64,000 nt of DNA, taken from NCBI RefSeq assembly GCF_041929205.1, contig NZ_JBHFNT010000229.1; one strand, 5' to 3'. Both the position numbers and the translations under genes were made by a program. The stretch is from Floridanema evergladense (GTDB taxonomy: Bacteria; Cyanobacteriota; Cyanobacteriia; Cyanobacteriales; Aerosakkonemataceae). The notes under the pieces were generated by a model. The model was not told where the DNA came from. It made no database searches and saw only the letters and a list, made by a program, of their open reading frames with translations. This document shows, piece after piece, positions 34,249 through 42,583 of the stretch (its first letter is position 1; every line of letters starts with the position of its first letter).

Positions 34249-35496
34249 TTAAGAAAGATCTACTTCTGATGAAACTGTCCAAGAACGCTTCAGTAAGAAC
34301 CAAGCACAAATTATGCCAACAATTGCTAGAACAGCTGTGACGTAAAAAGCTAATGTGTAGCTGCCGAAAATGTCTCTAATTCTGCCTGCTACGATCGTAC
34401 CGAAAAACGCACCCACACCATAAGCCGTGAAAACAATACCGTAATTTTTGGCGTAATTTAATGGGTTAAACAGCGTTAAAGTTGCTGTGGGCGCAATAGC
34501 TAACCAACCGCCTAAAGATAGCCAAAATAAACAAAAAGCTGCCAAATAACTGGCGACATTTCCTCTTCCAGCACTGCTCATTAAAATCGAAGCAATGAGG
34601 ATGAGGACGTAGTTAATAACCGCAGCATTTCTTGGTTTATATTTATCTGCTATCCAACCAAATAAAGGACGACCTAAACCATTAAATAAGGCAAAAAGTG
34701 AAACTGTGGCGGCGGCAGTTCCGGCATCCAGCTTAATAATTTCTTGGGCAACTGGGCTGGAAATACCGATCGCTGACAGTCCCACAAATGTCCCTATTGT
34801 ATAGCAAATCCACAATCCATAAAATGATGAAGTTTGCATCATTTGTACATCATCATTTGTGGCTATTCTAACTGATTGGGAAGGTTCCCATCCTGCGGGT
34901 TTCCATCCAGTTGGCGGAAAAGTTAGAGTAGCAGAAATCAACAGAATAATGATGGTAAACGCACCACCTAAAATCAAAAAAGTTTGTGGTACTTGATAGC
35001 TTTCAATTAAACTTTTAGCAATTGGTGCTGTGATTAAAGGTGATAAACCAAAGCCAACTACTGTTAAGCCAACTGCTAATCCTTTTTTATCAGGAAACCA
35101 TCTAGCAGTAACAGCTAAAGGTACTCCGTATGCTATTCCTACCCCTGCACCTGCAATAACTCCATAAGTGAAAACTAGGCTAGAAATATTGTTAGCAAAA
35201 CTTGAGAATATATAACCTAGTCCGGTGATAACACCACCAACTGCTGTAACTGTGCGACAACCATATTTATCGATCAAAAAGCCAGTAATTGGCATCAAAA
35301 CTGCAAAAACTACCAATAATACTGTGAATGGTAATAAACTTTCCGTAGCTCCAATACTAAATGCTTTTTCTAGAGGCTTGCGGAAAATGCTCCATGAGTA
35401 AACTGTTCCAAGACACAGTAATACTATTAATCCTAATGGAATGTACAACCATCTGCCTTGTTCTGGTGCCATTCCAAAAACTTTTGTTCTTTCCAT
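34249..35496 (-). CDS. MFS carrier, oxalate/formate antiporter family
   Basis: This 415-residue protein with about twelve membrane helices fits the OFA (OxlT-like) subfamily of the major facilitator superfamily. The N-terminal RWLYIPLGLIVLLCLGTVYS and WSIFRKPLEKAF are typical, and the loop GFLIDKYGCRTV corresponds to the MFS signature between helices 2 and 3. A second such loop (GWIADKYKPRNA) lies at mid-protein. The substrate is a small mono- or dicarboxylate by family analogy, but it is not determined. It converges with the gene ending at 34175. Confidence 0.85.
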   Translation of the reverse strand: MERTKVFGMAPEQGRWLYIPLGLIVLLCLGTVYSWSIFRKPLEKAFSIGATESLLPFTVLLVVFAVLMPITGFLIDKYGCRTVTAVGGVITGLGYIFSSFANNISSLVFTYGVIAGAGVGIAYGVPLAVTARWFPDKKGLAVGLTVVGFGLSPLITAPIAKSLIESYQVPQTFLILGGAFTIIILLISATLTFPPTGWKPAGWEPSQSVRIATNDDVQMMQTSSFYGLWICYTIGTFVGLSAIGISSPVAQEIIKLDAGTAAATVSLFALFNGLGRPLFGWIADKYKPRNAAVINYVLILIASILMSSAGRGNVASYLAAFCLFWLSLGGWLAIAPTATLTLFNPLNYAKNYGIVFTAYGVGAFFGTIVAGRIRDIFGSYTLAFYVTAVLAIVGIICAWFLLKRSWTVSSEVDLS

Positions 35497-35729
35497 TTGT
35501 TTAATTTTTTAATTGCAATTTTTAGGTACAAGAGTCAAGTAAAATTATTATACTAGAGTTCGGTTTAAATAAAGCGATCGCTAACTAAACTTGCCAAAAC
35601 TTGCTGGCGTTTACATTCATAAGCTTCTTTTCCTTCTTTTGAGCGTTTGTTTTTCGGAGAAAGCATTTCCTTTTCTCCAACCAATTAGCTCTATTTTAGC
35701 TAATCTAATCACAACTCAAAAAAATCTAT

Positions 35730-36335
35730 TTACAAATGAGGATTCCGCAGCCAAATTTTCACCTTCTCCGACCATAATTTCGGACTATCATCTGGGTGAA
35801 TTTTAGCATCAAACATGGAAAGTAAAAGTGGAATTCCCCCAACTTTTACACTCATTAATAAATGCAGTGCTAAGGCAACTACAACGCCACACCAAGCAAT
35901 TAAATGTGCATAATACCAAGGATGATTTAGTTGCCCTTCAGGTAGCCAATTTTCGTCTTGAAATTTACCAGATAGTAAGGCAAATAAAGCAGAGATTAAC
36001 ATTAAACTATTGGCGAAACGTTGCAGAGTATACCACCAAATAGGTTTACCAAATTCTTTTAGTTTACTAAAGGAATTAGCTTGAATTAAACGCCGATAAC
36101 CAACTCGAATACTGTAAATTGTAAAAAGTATCATAATTGGCAGAAAGAAAAAGCCAAAAGTGCCGTGAATATCAATAAATTCGCGGTTTTTTAAAGTAAG
36201 TGCAAGGCGACCGAAGCGACCGTCCCAACTATCATATACTAAAAATCCAGTGATAGCGGCACTAATTACAAGTAAAGCGGTAATGCCGTGCAGTATTCTG
36301 AGAATTAAGGGTTGATAAGGTTTTGTAGATGGCAT
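35730..36335 (-). CDS. Cytochrome b561/b6-like membrane protein
   Basis: This 201-residue protein has four hydrophobic helices. Four histidines sit in helices where b-type haems are bound: H15 (RILHGITALL), the His in DIHGTFGFFF, and the two in YYAHLIAWCGVVVALALHLLMS. This fits a cytochrome b561/Ni-Fe hydrogenase b-type subunit fold in the inner membrane. The electron partner is unknown, and no hydrogenase or dehydrogenase gene is adjacent. The family call is good, the role open. Confidence 0.8.
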   Translation of the reverse strand: MPSTKPYQPLILRILHGITALLVISAAITGFLVYDSWDGRFGRLALTLKNREFIDIHGTFGFFFLPIMILFTIYSIRVGYRRLIQANSFSKLKEFGKPIWWYTLQRFANSLMLISALFALLSGKFQDENWLPEGQLNHPWYYAHLIAWCGVVVALALHLLMSVKVGGIPLLLSMFDAKIHPDDSPKLWSEKVKIWLRNPHL

Positions 36336-36368
36336 GGTTGTAGCAGGATTAAACTATTTTAGATGATA

Positions 36369-37010
36369 TCAAATTAGTTGTTGGATTCGCGATCGCAGTT
36401 CTCTCAACGCTGGACTCCTACCCTGAGTAATGCTTAGATTAACAAATTCAGTGATTAGTTCGATAATTGGTAAACTAGGAAAAGTCGGACTAATAGGAGA
36501 AATCATATATTTTCCTGATTGCAAAACATTAATTTGTAATTGATTATTTTCATATCTCCACAACTCTGGAACTTGCAAAGTTTCATAAGCTTCTAATTGA
36601 GTTTTAGAAGTCACATCAATTTCGATCGCTAAATCTGGCGGAGGATCGACTGATAAATCAACCCGCCTTTTTCCTCGCATCAATTGATGATTTTGAATGT
36701 AAAAACATTGGTCTGGTTCAACACCAGCTTTTTTAGTTTCGCGTTTAAATGTAGTTGAACCAAAGCATTCGCAATCCATTTGTAATTCCTCTAATATTAG
36801 TTTTACCATATCGCCAATTAATTCTTTGTCTACCTCATGTTCTGGCGAAGGCATTTGAATCTCCAACGTTCCTTGACTATAAGCTAATCTCGCAGCGCGA
36901 TCTTCTCCTAATTCTATTAAAATAGCTTCAAATTCTGACCAAGTAATATTGTGCAGTAATAGGCGCTGTCCGGGTGGAATATCAAGTTGTTTCAGTTGCA
37001 GTGTCACCAT
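36369..37010 (-). CDS. Uma2 (DUF820) family putative endonuclease
   Basis: Uma2-family proteins have a PD-(D/E)XK nuclease-like fold and occur in many copies in cyanobacteria. Here the candidate active-site pieces are EPDQCFYI and DLAIEIDVTSKT, in the right order. At 213 residues it is a full-length member. The function in the cell is not established. It is the last gene of a same-strand run with two DUF29 genes and a second Uma2 gene. Confidence 0.82.
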   Translation of the reverse strand: MVTLQLKQLDIPPGQRLLLHNITWSEFEAILIELGEDRAARLAYSQGTLEIQMPSPEHEVDKELIGDMVKLILEELQMDCECFGSTTFKRETKKAGVEPDQCFYIQNHQLMRGKRRVDLSVDPPPDLAIEIDVTSKTQLEAYETLQVPELWRYENNQLQINVLQSGKYMISPISPTFPSLPIIELITEFVNLSITQGRSPALRELRSRIQQLI

Positions 37011-37125
37011 AAAATTCGTGATTAAAGGATATTTAAATCTATAATTTGATTGTTGCCAAGATCCAGTTCAGTTCGATTCATCAGAATTAATTCTGCTTCA
37101 TGGCAATCAGTTGATTGATTATTTC

Positions 37126-37629
37126 TCAATTTTCCACAACCCAATTTTCACCTGATGTAATTGGTTCTCCTGGGAAAAAAGTAGAATCCAAAACTTGCTC
37201 AATACTGTAATAACATTCAGCAGGAAAATCTTTGTCTGTAAGGGATGTTTCGCGTGCAGCTAAATCAATTCCATCTTCATAAGCTATTTGCAATGCTTCA
37301 GGAAAATAAGGTTTTAAACTGGGATTTTCATTTAACAATTGTCGTATTCTACGCCGTTGTTCTCGCAAGGTAAAAAACCAGCTTTTCGATCTTTTGTTAG
37401 GCTGAAATTCCCATTTCAACAAATGACCAAGTACCACTCCCAAGCGATTTCTTAATTCCTGACGGACTTGTTTTCCCAAAGATTCAATTTCCTCAACTAA
37501 ATTGGCAATATCTAAATTTTCCCATACTCCTTGTTGCAGGAGTTTTGCTTGTTCCTGTGTCCAAGCGTAGAAGTCGGTTTCGTAGAGGTTGGAAGTTTGG
37601 GGGGAGGATGCGATCGCTTTTCTATCCAT
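37126..37629 (-). CDS. DUF29 family protein, copy 2
   Basis: DUF29 protein of 167 residues: N-terminal YETDFYAWTQEQAKLLQQG, then DIANLVEEIESLGKQVRQEL, then a helical GVVLGHLLKWEFQPNKRS core. It is a close tandem paralogue of the gene at 37704-38207, with near-identical first 20 residues and matching upstream bases. No catalytic role is known; the family is abundant in cyanobacteria. Confidence 0.85.
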   Translation of the reverse strand: MDRKAIASSPQTSNLYETDFYAWTQEQAKLLQQGVWENLDIANLVEEIESLGKQVRQELRNRLGVVLGHLLKWEFQPNKRSKSWFFTLREQRRRIRQLLNENPSLKPYFPEALQIAYEDGIDLAARETSLTDKDFPAECYYSIEQVLDSTFFPGEPITSGENWVVEN

Positions 37630-37703
37630 AATTTAATCTGAAGTAACAATAACTATTTGAAATTTCTGGGAATTTAGTTTAAGTCTTAGTTCTAGAACTT
37701 ATT

Positions 37704-38207
37704 TTAATTTTCTACCACCCAGTTTTGACCCGATTCCAGGGGTTCTCCGGGAAAAAAAGTAGCATCCAAAACTTGCTCGATCGCATAAGGACACTCAGCA
37801 GGGAAATGTTCATCATTCAGAGATGTTTCCTTGGCAGCTAAATCAATTCCAGCTAGATAAGCTTTTTGTAATGCTTCAGGAAGATAAGGTTTTAAACTGG
37901 GATTTTCATTCAATAGATAACCAATTTCTCGACGCTGTTCTCTCAAGGTAAAAAACCAACTTCTCGACCTTTTGTTAGGCTGAAATTCCCATTTTAGCAA
38001 ATGACCGAGTAGCACTCCCAAACGATTTCTTAATTCCTGCCTTACTTGTTTTCCCAAAGATTCTATTTCTTCAACTAAATTGACAATATCTAAACTTTCC
38101 CATACTCCTGCTTGCAGGAGTTTTGCTTGTTCCTGCGTCCAAGCATAGAAGTCTGTTTCGTAGAGGTTGGAAGTTTGGGGGGAAGATGCGATCGCTTTTC
38201 TATCCAT
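37704..38207 (-). CDS. DUF29 family protein, copy 1
   Basis: DUF29 protein of 167 residues, same length as its neighbour and differing at scattered positions (for example PYLPEALQKAYLAGID versus PYFPEALQIAYEDGID). The two arose by tandem duplication. Both frames are intact, so both may be used. The next gene upstream on this strand is a Uma2 gene, 60 bases away. Confidence 0.85.
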   Translation of the reverse strand: MDRKAIASSPQTSNLYETDFYAWTQEQAKLLQAGVWESLDIVNLVEEIESLGKQVRQELRNRLGVLLGHLLKWEFQPNKRSRSWFFTLREQRREIGYLLNENPSLKPYLPEALQKAYLAGIDLAAKETSLNDEHFPAECPYAIEQVLDATFFPGEPLESGQNWVVEN

Positions 38208-38267
38208 AATTAAAACATGAGTAACAACAACTATTTTAGTTTTCTTTAGCTAAATATTTGCATCTTT

Positions 38268-38816
38268 TTAAGCCAACAATTCATCAACCGCCACACTAAA
38301 ACCTGGTAACATAATTTCTGTACTAACTACATCACCTAAATTCAACAACTTTTGCTGTTTTTTAGTAACCACTAAAACCCATTGACTTTCAGGAAAAACC
38401 AGCCAAATTTCCTGACAACCAGAATCTAAATACTCTTTGACTTTAGCAAATACTTCTTCAGCTTTATCAGTAGGAGAAATAATCTCAGCAATTAGTGGAA
38501 AACTCTGTGGTAGTACAGTAAATTCCCCAAATTGCGCGACTAAATCAGCTGTCAAATAAGCAACATCAGGACAACGCCCCCGTCCTACTGTACGACAAGC
38601 TGTTTCAACGTAAACTTCTCCACCCAGATTACTAGATGTTATGTAATTTCTCCAATAAGTACTTAGTTTTGATTGAACTTTACCATGTTTTGATGTCATC
38701 CCATTTTTCTGCACTAATTGTCCATCCACCCATTCTGTATTATCAGGCGGATTGAGCATATAATCTTCAAGAGTAAAAACTTTTGATTCTGGGGAAATTT
38801 CGGCAGTAGTTAACAT
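38268..38816 (-). CDS. Uma2 (DUF820) family putative endonuclease
   Basis: This 182-residue Uma2 protein has the N-terminal TLEDYMLNPPDNTEWVDGQLV and a PD-(D/E)XK-like core: CPDVAYL, then FPLIAEIISPTDKAEEVFAKV, then the WLVFPESQWVLV strand. It lies between the NB-ARC gene and the DUF29 pair on the same strand. The function is unproved. It is a different branch of the family from the Uma2 gene at 36369. Confidence 0.85.
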   Translation of the reverse strand: MLTTAEISPESKVFTLEDYMLNPPDNTEWVDGQLVQKNGMTSKHGKVQSKLSTYWRNYITSSNLGGEVYVETACRTVGRGRCPDVAYLTADLVAQFGEFTVLPQSFPLIAEIISPTDKAEEVFAKVKEYLDSGCQEIWLVFPESQWVLVVTKKQQKLLNLGDVVSTEIMLPGFSVAVDELLA

Positions 38817-38845
38817 TCCTAATTCTCCAATTCAGCCTTTAATCA

Positions 38846-40222
38846 TTATCCTTCATTAACTCCTACTTTAACATACTGTTTTACCACAGGTTGCAAGTTA
38901 AAAAGCGTTTCATTACTTTGATTTATTTTAGCAATTAATGAACGCCTTCCCAAAGATTGCATAGCATTAATCAAGTCTGAAGCAGGTAATTGTAAATGTG
39001 ACAATATTTGAGAAATAGCAACAGCTTCGGTTTCTTCAGCAATACTAGAAATTATCTGTTTTTCTATTTCGGATAAGCGATCGCACTCCTGAAACAACAA
39101 ATCTTTTAAATCTTCATTCAACAAAAGGTCATCATATTTAACAAATTCCCCAACTCTTCCAGCAAATAAATCTTGAATCATCGTAGCGATTATTTTTAAC
39201 CATAAAGGATTACCTTGATATTTTTCAATTAACTCTTGCCATTTCTCTTCTTCAACTAATCTCTTTTCTCTAAGGATTTCTTTAGCCGATCGCAAATCTA
39301 AACCTGGCAATTCTAAACAACAAACCTGACGATTTTCAGCTTCTAATTTAGCAACTTCTCTCGGTTTATCCCAACTAAGCAGAACTAAGCAACTTTGATG
39401 ATGTATTTCTCCCAGTTTTTTGAATAATTCGCCGTAATTTTCATAACTGTTTTCATAACAACCAGCTAATTGTCCCTTGCTGAAAATTGAATGCACATCA
39501 TCTAAGATTATCAAGCAGCGATGTTTCCGCAAATACTCTATTAATTGTGATAAGTTAATGTTGAGTTTTAATCCGTTTTCTGGTTGATTAGAGAGGAATT
39601 GAATTAGATTTGTTTGCAGTTCTTCTAATAATGGTTTGCTGTGTAAGCTGCGCCAAATTACATATTCAAATTTATCTTTTATTTGTTCGACTAATTGTAA
39701 AGCAAGTGCAGTTTTACCAATTCCGCTCATTCCCAATATTGTGACTATGCGAGAGTGTTGTTGTGCGATCGCTTTTTCCAGCTGATTTAGTTCTTCACTC
39801 CGTCCAAAAAAAGGGGAAATATCAGGTGCATCTTCTAGAGAGATTTGGGTTTTGGGGTGGTGCGATCGATCTTGTGAAACTTCTGGAGGCTGCAAAGGTT
39901 TTGCACAAAGGTTGACGTTACCAATTCCTACAAAATCTTGAGCGAAATTCGATGAAACTATAGAGAATCGCTGTCTCTCAATTGTAGAACGTAAATTAGA
40001 TTTACTAACATCTTCACCTAAAATATCTGAAATTCTTTTCCATAAATCAGATGCAACATCTTTAACATGACCTTCGCTGCAATGAAATTCTTCTGCTATT
40101 TTTGAGTATTTCTCATTTTGCAAAACACCTTTCAATATAGCTTGCTCTAAATCGTCTAAGTGTTTTCCTGTATTCTTAAAAACTATATCATCTGCCAATT
40201 TTAACACTTCCTTAATGTCCAT
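38846..40222 (-). CDS. NB-ARC (STAND) ATPase with N-terminal vMAP-type HTH
   Basis: Residues 1-85 resemble the helix-turn-helix domain seen at the N-terminus of cyanobacterial VWA-MoxR-associated STAND proteins (KYSKIAEEFHCSEGHVKDVASDLW). Residues about 135-400 are an NB-ARC ATPase: P-loop GMSGIGKT at 164-171, Walker B LIILDD, and LLSWDKPRE. A short winged-helix-like part follows and the protein ends at 458 residues with NLQPVVKQYVKVG. Most relatives continue into WD40 or TPR sensor repeats; this one has none. It may be a natural short form or lack its sensor. Conflict or signalling role inferred. Confidence 0.82.
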   Translation of the reverse strand: MDIKEVLKLADDIVFKNTGKHLDDLEQAILKGVLQNEKYSKIAEEFHCSEGHVKDVASDLWKRISDILGEDVSKSNLRSTIERQRFSIVSSNFAQDFVGIGNVNLCAKPLQPPEVSQDRSHHPKTQISLEDAPDISPFFGRSEELNQLEKAIAQQHSRIVTILGMSGIGKTALALQLVEQIKDKFEYVIWRSLHSKPLLEELQTNLIQFLSNQPENGLKLNINLSQLIEYLRKHRCLIILDDVHSIFSKGQLAGCYENSYENYGELFKKLGEIHHQSCLVLLSWDKPREVAKLEAENRQVCCLELPGLDLRSAKEILREKRLVEEEKWQELIEKYQGNPLWLKIIATMIQDLFAGRVGEFVKYDDLLLNEDLKDLLFQECDRLSEIEKQIISSIAEETEAVAISQILSHLQLPASDLINAMQSLGRRSLIAKINQSNETLFNLQPVVKQYVKVGVNEG

Positions 40223-40493
40223 AGCTCGAATAGATGCTTGGGGTTTCGCTTATTATAATCCCACTTTTTCCTACTTTCTCCGACTTTTACAACTCAAAAG
40301 AACTTAATTTTACATTTATTTTATAAATAACCCTACTTTTTCCGATTTTTCCCGACTGTACAAAATTGAACCAAAAAAAGAAAATCAAAATACAGATAGA
40401 GCCTTATCTGATTAGTTTTTGTATCTAAACTTGTTGAAGCCTAACCCATCAACACAGTCTCGGCACGTAAAGAATAAATCTAAGGTTAAAAAC

Positions 40494-40895
40494 ATGAAAA
40501 ATACAACACCAATATTAGCAATAACAGCTTCTTTAAGCTTTATTGGCTATAGTTTAGGATTTGCTCAAATCACTAATGCTAATCCCAGAGAAGTCAATTC
40601 AGGGGAACAAAGCTTGAGAATTTTAGCACAAGGTAGTCCTTGGGGACAAGTTGTATCTCCACAAACATACACAAATCCTGACACTGGACAGGTTCTTTGT
40701 TTTTATTCATCATCACGTTGGGCACCTTGTCCAGATCAAGGCAATACAATTATCATACCTCCAAATGCCAAGTGTCGAGGTGGGGTTAGTATGCAAGACT
40801 TGATGAATCAATGTCCGGCAGCCATCTGTTTGATGGATCAATCACAAGCTCGACTAAGTGATACTCGTGCATTACCTTGTACTGGTCTACCATAG
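40494..40895 (+). CDS. Small secreted cysteine-rich protein
   Basis: ATG 40494 starts a 133-residue protein with a signal peptide (hydrophobic about 5-24, QITNANP cleavage region). The frame runs upstream to 40419, but TAAGG before 40494 and the signal peptide favour this start. The mature part has six cysteines (among them LCFY, APCPD, KCRG, NQCPAAIC and PCTG), so three disulfides are possible. I recognise no family. It faces a toxin-antitoxin-like pair convergently across a hairpin. Confidence 0.7.
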   Translation: MKNTTPILAITASLSFIGYSLGFAQITNANPREVNSGEQSLRILAQGSPWGQVVSPQTYTNPDTGQVLCFYSSSRWAPCPDQGNTIIIPPNAKCRGGVSMQDLMNQCPAAICLMDQSQARLSDTRALPCTGLP

Positions 40896-40923
40896 CAAGC
40901 AAATTATTTTTAATAATACGGGA

Positions 40924-40965
40924 AAGAGCGATCGCACTCTTACCAAAATATGTGCGATCGCTCTT
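40924..40965. terminator. Bidirectional hairpin built from HIP1
   Basis: AAGAGCGATCGCAC (40924-40937) and GTGCGATCGCTCTT (40952-40965) form a perfect 14-pair stem with a 14-base loop. It lies between two convergent genes, so it probably ends both transcripts. Each arm contains a complete HIP1 octamer. Confidence 0.65.
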
Positions 40966-40972
40966 GTTTCAA

Positions 40973-41335
40973 TTAACTAAGCGGACGACGAATTCTTGTC
41001 TGTATTTCATCTGCAACTACTAAACAACCTTGCAGACTTTCTAATCTTTGTTCGCTCAAAATACGAGAAAGAAGATTGAGCACCGCCTGACTGCTACGAC
41101 TACGCGGACGCAACAGTAAAATACCGGGATGCGTTCCAGGCGGAAAACGACGAACATCAGAAAAATCTAAATCTAGCGTCATAAAAAAACGCCCTTCAGT
41201 ACAAACTTGCTGCCATACAATCTCATCAGCTGCACCCGACAGACCTTCATCAGTAACCCGATCGCAATCATAACCCAACTGTCGCAGAAACTCAGCGTGA
41301 GAGTTACTCATATTCTCATCTAATTTAACAAGCAT
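40973..41335 (-). CDS. DUF5615 PIN-like putative toxin
   Basis: This 120-residue DUF5615 protein starts MLVKLDENMS, with the acidic residues of the PIN-like core, then TLDLDFSDVRRFPPGTHPGI, the conserved aspartate-rich segment. Its DUF433 partner ends 6 bases upstream. The pair is distinct from the one at 19324-19985. A toxin role is inferred from the family only. Confidence 0.82.
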   Translation of the reverse strand: MLVKLDENMSNSHAEFLRQLGYDCDRVTDEGLSGAADEIVWQQVCTEGRFFMTLDLDFSDVRRFPPGTHPGILLLRPRSRSSQAVLNLLSRILSEQRLESLQGCLVVADEIQTRIRRPLS

Positions 41336-41341
41336 TTTTAT

Positions 41342-41584
41342 CTATCTAAGTGGCAACAATTCTTCTTCTCTCGCCAGTGCAGCAGCATAGGAAATAGCTA
41401 CTCTGACGTTTTCCAAAGTAAGCGGTGGATATTCAGCTACAATCTCTTCCGGCGTTAGTCCTTCTGCTAAGTTATCAAGAATAACTGAAACCATGATCCG
41501 CGCTCCTTTGATGCAAGGTTTCCCATGACAAACCTTGGGATCGATGCTAATACTTTCTTGCCAATCGTTCATTTTAATTGCCAT
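41342..41584 (-). CDS. DUF433 family putative antitoxin
   Basis: This DUF433 protein of about 80 residues has SISIDPKVCHGKPCIKGARIMV, the family core, followed by the helical TPEEIVAEYPPLTLENVRVAISYAAALA. ATG 41584 is the likeliest start (TTG 41587 also possible); no strong ribosome-binding site precedes it. The upstream sequence (41592-41626) is shared with that before the DUF6888 gene. Confidence 0.82.
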   Translation of the reverse strand: MAIKMNDWQESISIDPKVCHGKPCIKGARIMVSVILDNLAEGLTPEEIVAEYPPLTLENVRVAISYAAALAREEELLPLR

Positions 41585-41591
41585 CAATTTT

Positions 41592-41626
41592 GTTACAACT
41601 ATATCTTAAACTTTGGCTATTAGCGA
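41592..41626 (-). promoter_or_regulatory. Shared upstream sequence before the DUF433 gene
   Basis: GTTACAACTATATCTTAAAC and the following CTTTGGCTATTAGCGAT recur at 42093-42129 before the DUF6888/DUF6887 pair with few differences. On the transcribed (minus) strand it contains TAAGATATAGT, a plausible -10 region. It looks like a promoter or operator common to two toxin-antitoxin-like pairs. Confidence 0.55.
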
Positions 41627-41675
41627 TCGCACACATTATCTAGAGCGATCGCTAATCACCAACCCATCAAAAACC

Positions 41676-41900
41676 TTAATTTTCCAATTTCTTAATCTGT
41701 TCCTCAATTAATTTCGGAACTTTTTCCCAATCTTCAGGAGTCTTAGGACATGGATGCCATACATGGTCTTTAGAATCAGCTTCATAACGATCAACAAGCT
41801 TGTAAAAAGCTTCATTGTCATCACGATGAGCGAGTACATAAGCACGTAACTCAGCCTTACTCATTTTGTCAAAATCTGGGTTCATGTTATAAATCTTCAT
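41676..41900 (-). CDS. DUF6887 family small protein
   Basis: This 74-residue protein has the DUF6887 pattern NPDFDKMSKAELRAYVLAHR, then DNEAFYKLVDRYEAD, then a proline-bearing PCPKTPEDWEKVPKLIEEQI end. The ATG (41900-41898) overlaps the TGA of the DUF6888 gene as ATGA, which indicates translational coupling. Pairs of this kind look like toxin-antitoxin modules; which partner is which is not known to me. Confidence 0.8.
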   Translation of the reverse strand: MKIYNMNPDFDKMSKAELRAYVLAHRDDNEAFYKLVDRYEADSKDHVWHPCPKTPEDWEKVPKLIEEQIKKLEN

Positions 41901-42061
41901 GTACCATTGCGAATAATTTTGATTTGAAGTTCTTCCCCTGCAAAGATGAAAATTGACCCATCGCGCTCATCCAAACGTAATATTTCGATCGATCGGTAAA
42001 AATTAGTCAAAGCTTGACATAGCCTAATGCAGGTTAAACCTTGTTCTGTAGTTGGAAGAAT
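41897..42061 (-). CDS. DUF6888 family small protein, probable ATT start
   Basis: A 54-codon frame reads ILPTTEQGLTCIRLCQALTN, FYRSIEILRL, DERDGSIFIF and AGEELQIKIIRNGT, matching the DUF6888 pattern in full. Relatives begin MLPTTEQ, so the first residue here corresponds to an ATT codon at 42061-42059. An AAAGGAG ribosome-binding site lies five bases upstream, and no ATG, GTG or TTG in frame fits. The stop TGA overlaps the ATG of the DUF6887 gene. A rare initiation codon (as in infC) is therefore likely; a sequencing error is the alternative. Confidence 0.72.
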   Translation of the reverse strand: MLPTTEQGLTCIRLCQALTNFYRSIEILRLDERDGSIFIFAGEELQIKIIRNGT

Positions 42062-42092
42062 ATCCGCTCCTTTTTTTAATATTTTCCACCTT

Positions 42093-42129
42093 GATTACAA
42101 CTATATATTAAACTTTGGTGGTTAGCGAT
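42093..42129 (-). promoter_or_regulatory. Shared upstream sequence before the DUF6888 gene
   Basis: Near-copy of 41592-41626 (GATTACAACTATATATTAAAC, then CTTTGGTGGTTAGCGAT). On the minus strand it precedes the DUF6888 gene by about 30 bases. It supports a shared promoter element. Confidence 0.55.
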
Positions 42130-42583
42130 ATGCTTACAGCAGGCTACGCCAACGCACCCTACCCAAAATATGTGCGATCCATAGCGATTTTCAATTAATA
42201 GACCTAACATATCCAGTGCATTAATTACCAAGTACTGTTCTTCGGTAGGTTCCCTCTTTATTCATCATGTACATTGACTTTGGCAATTTTATAGTAAAAG
42301 CTAATTAAGTGCATGGAATTTGAGCTTTACTTTAAATTGTACTTCCCCCACCCCTCTTCATTCTAAGATCCAATCTCACTCTTCACTCTAGTAGGAAATT
42401 GGCACAATTATCATACAATTTCCTGGGGAGTATCCCAAAATTGCCAAAATCAAGAAAAGACTTATTGAACCAATATTTTGTGCTATAATGAAATGCTTTT
42501 TGAATGAAACAGCTATAAGTTTTAGTTCTTCTAAAGTAGAGGAAATTTCCAGCTAAATCTACTAACAATTAGGACAGGTAAAA
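42130..42583. other. Spacer upstream of the CSP41-like gene
   Basis: This 454-base stretch is A/T-rich with scattered GCGATCG-like fragments (for example near 42173). A 61-codon minus-strand frame at 42383-42568 has no ribosome-binding site or family resemblance and is not counted. The promoter of the next gene must lie near its 3' end. Confidence 0.45.

Noticed and set aside
42383..42568. 61-codon minus-strand frame upstream of the CSP41-like gene
   Set aside because: No ribosome-binding site, unusual Phe/Cys/Tyr-rich composition, no family resemblance; probably chance in A/T-rich sequence.
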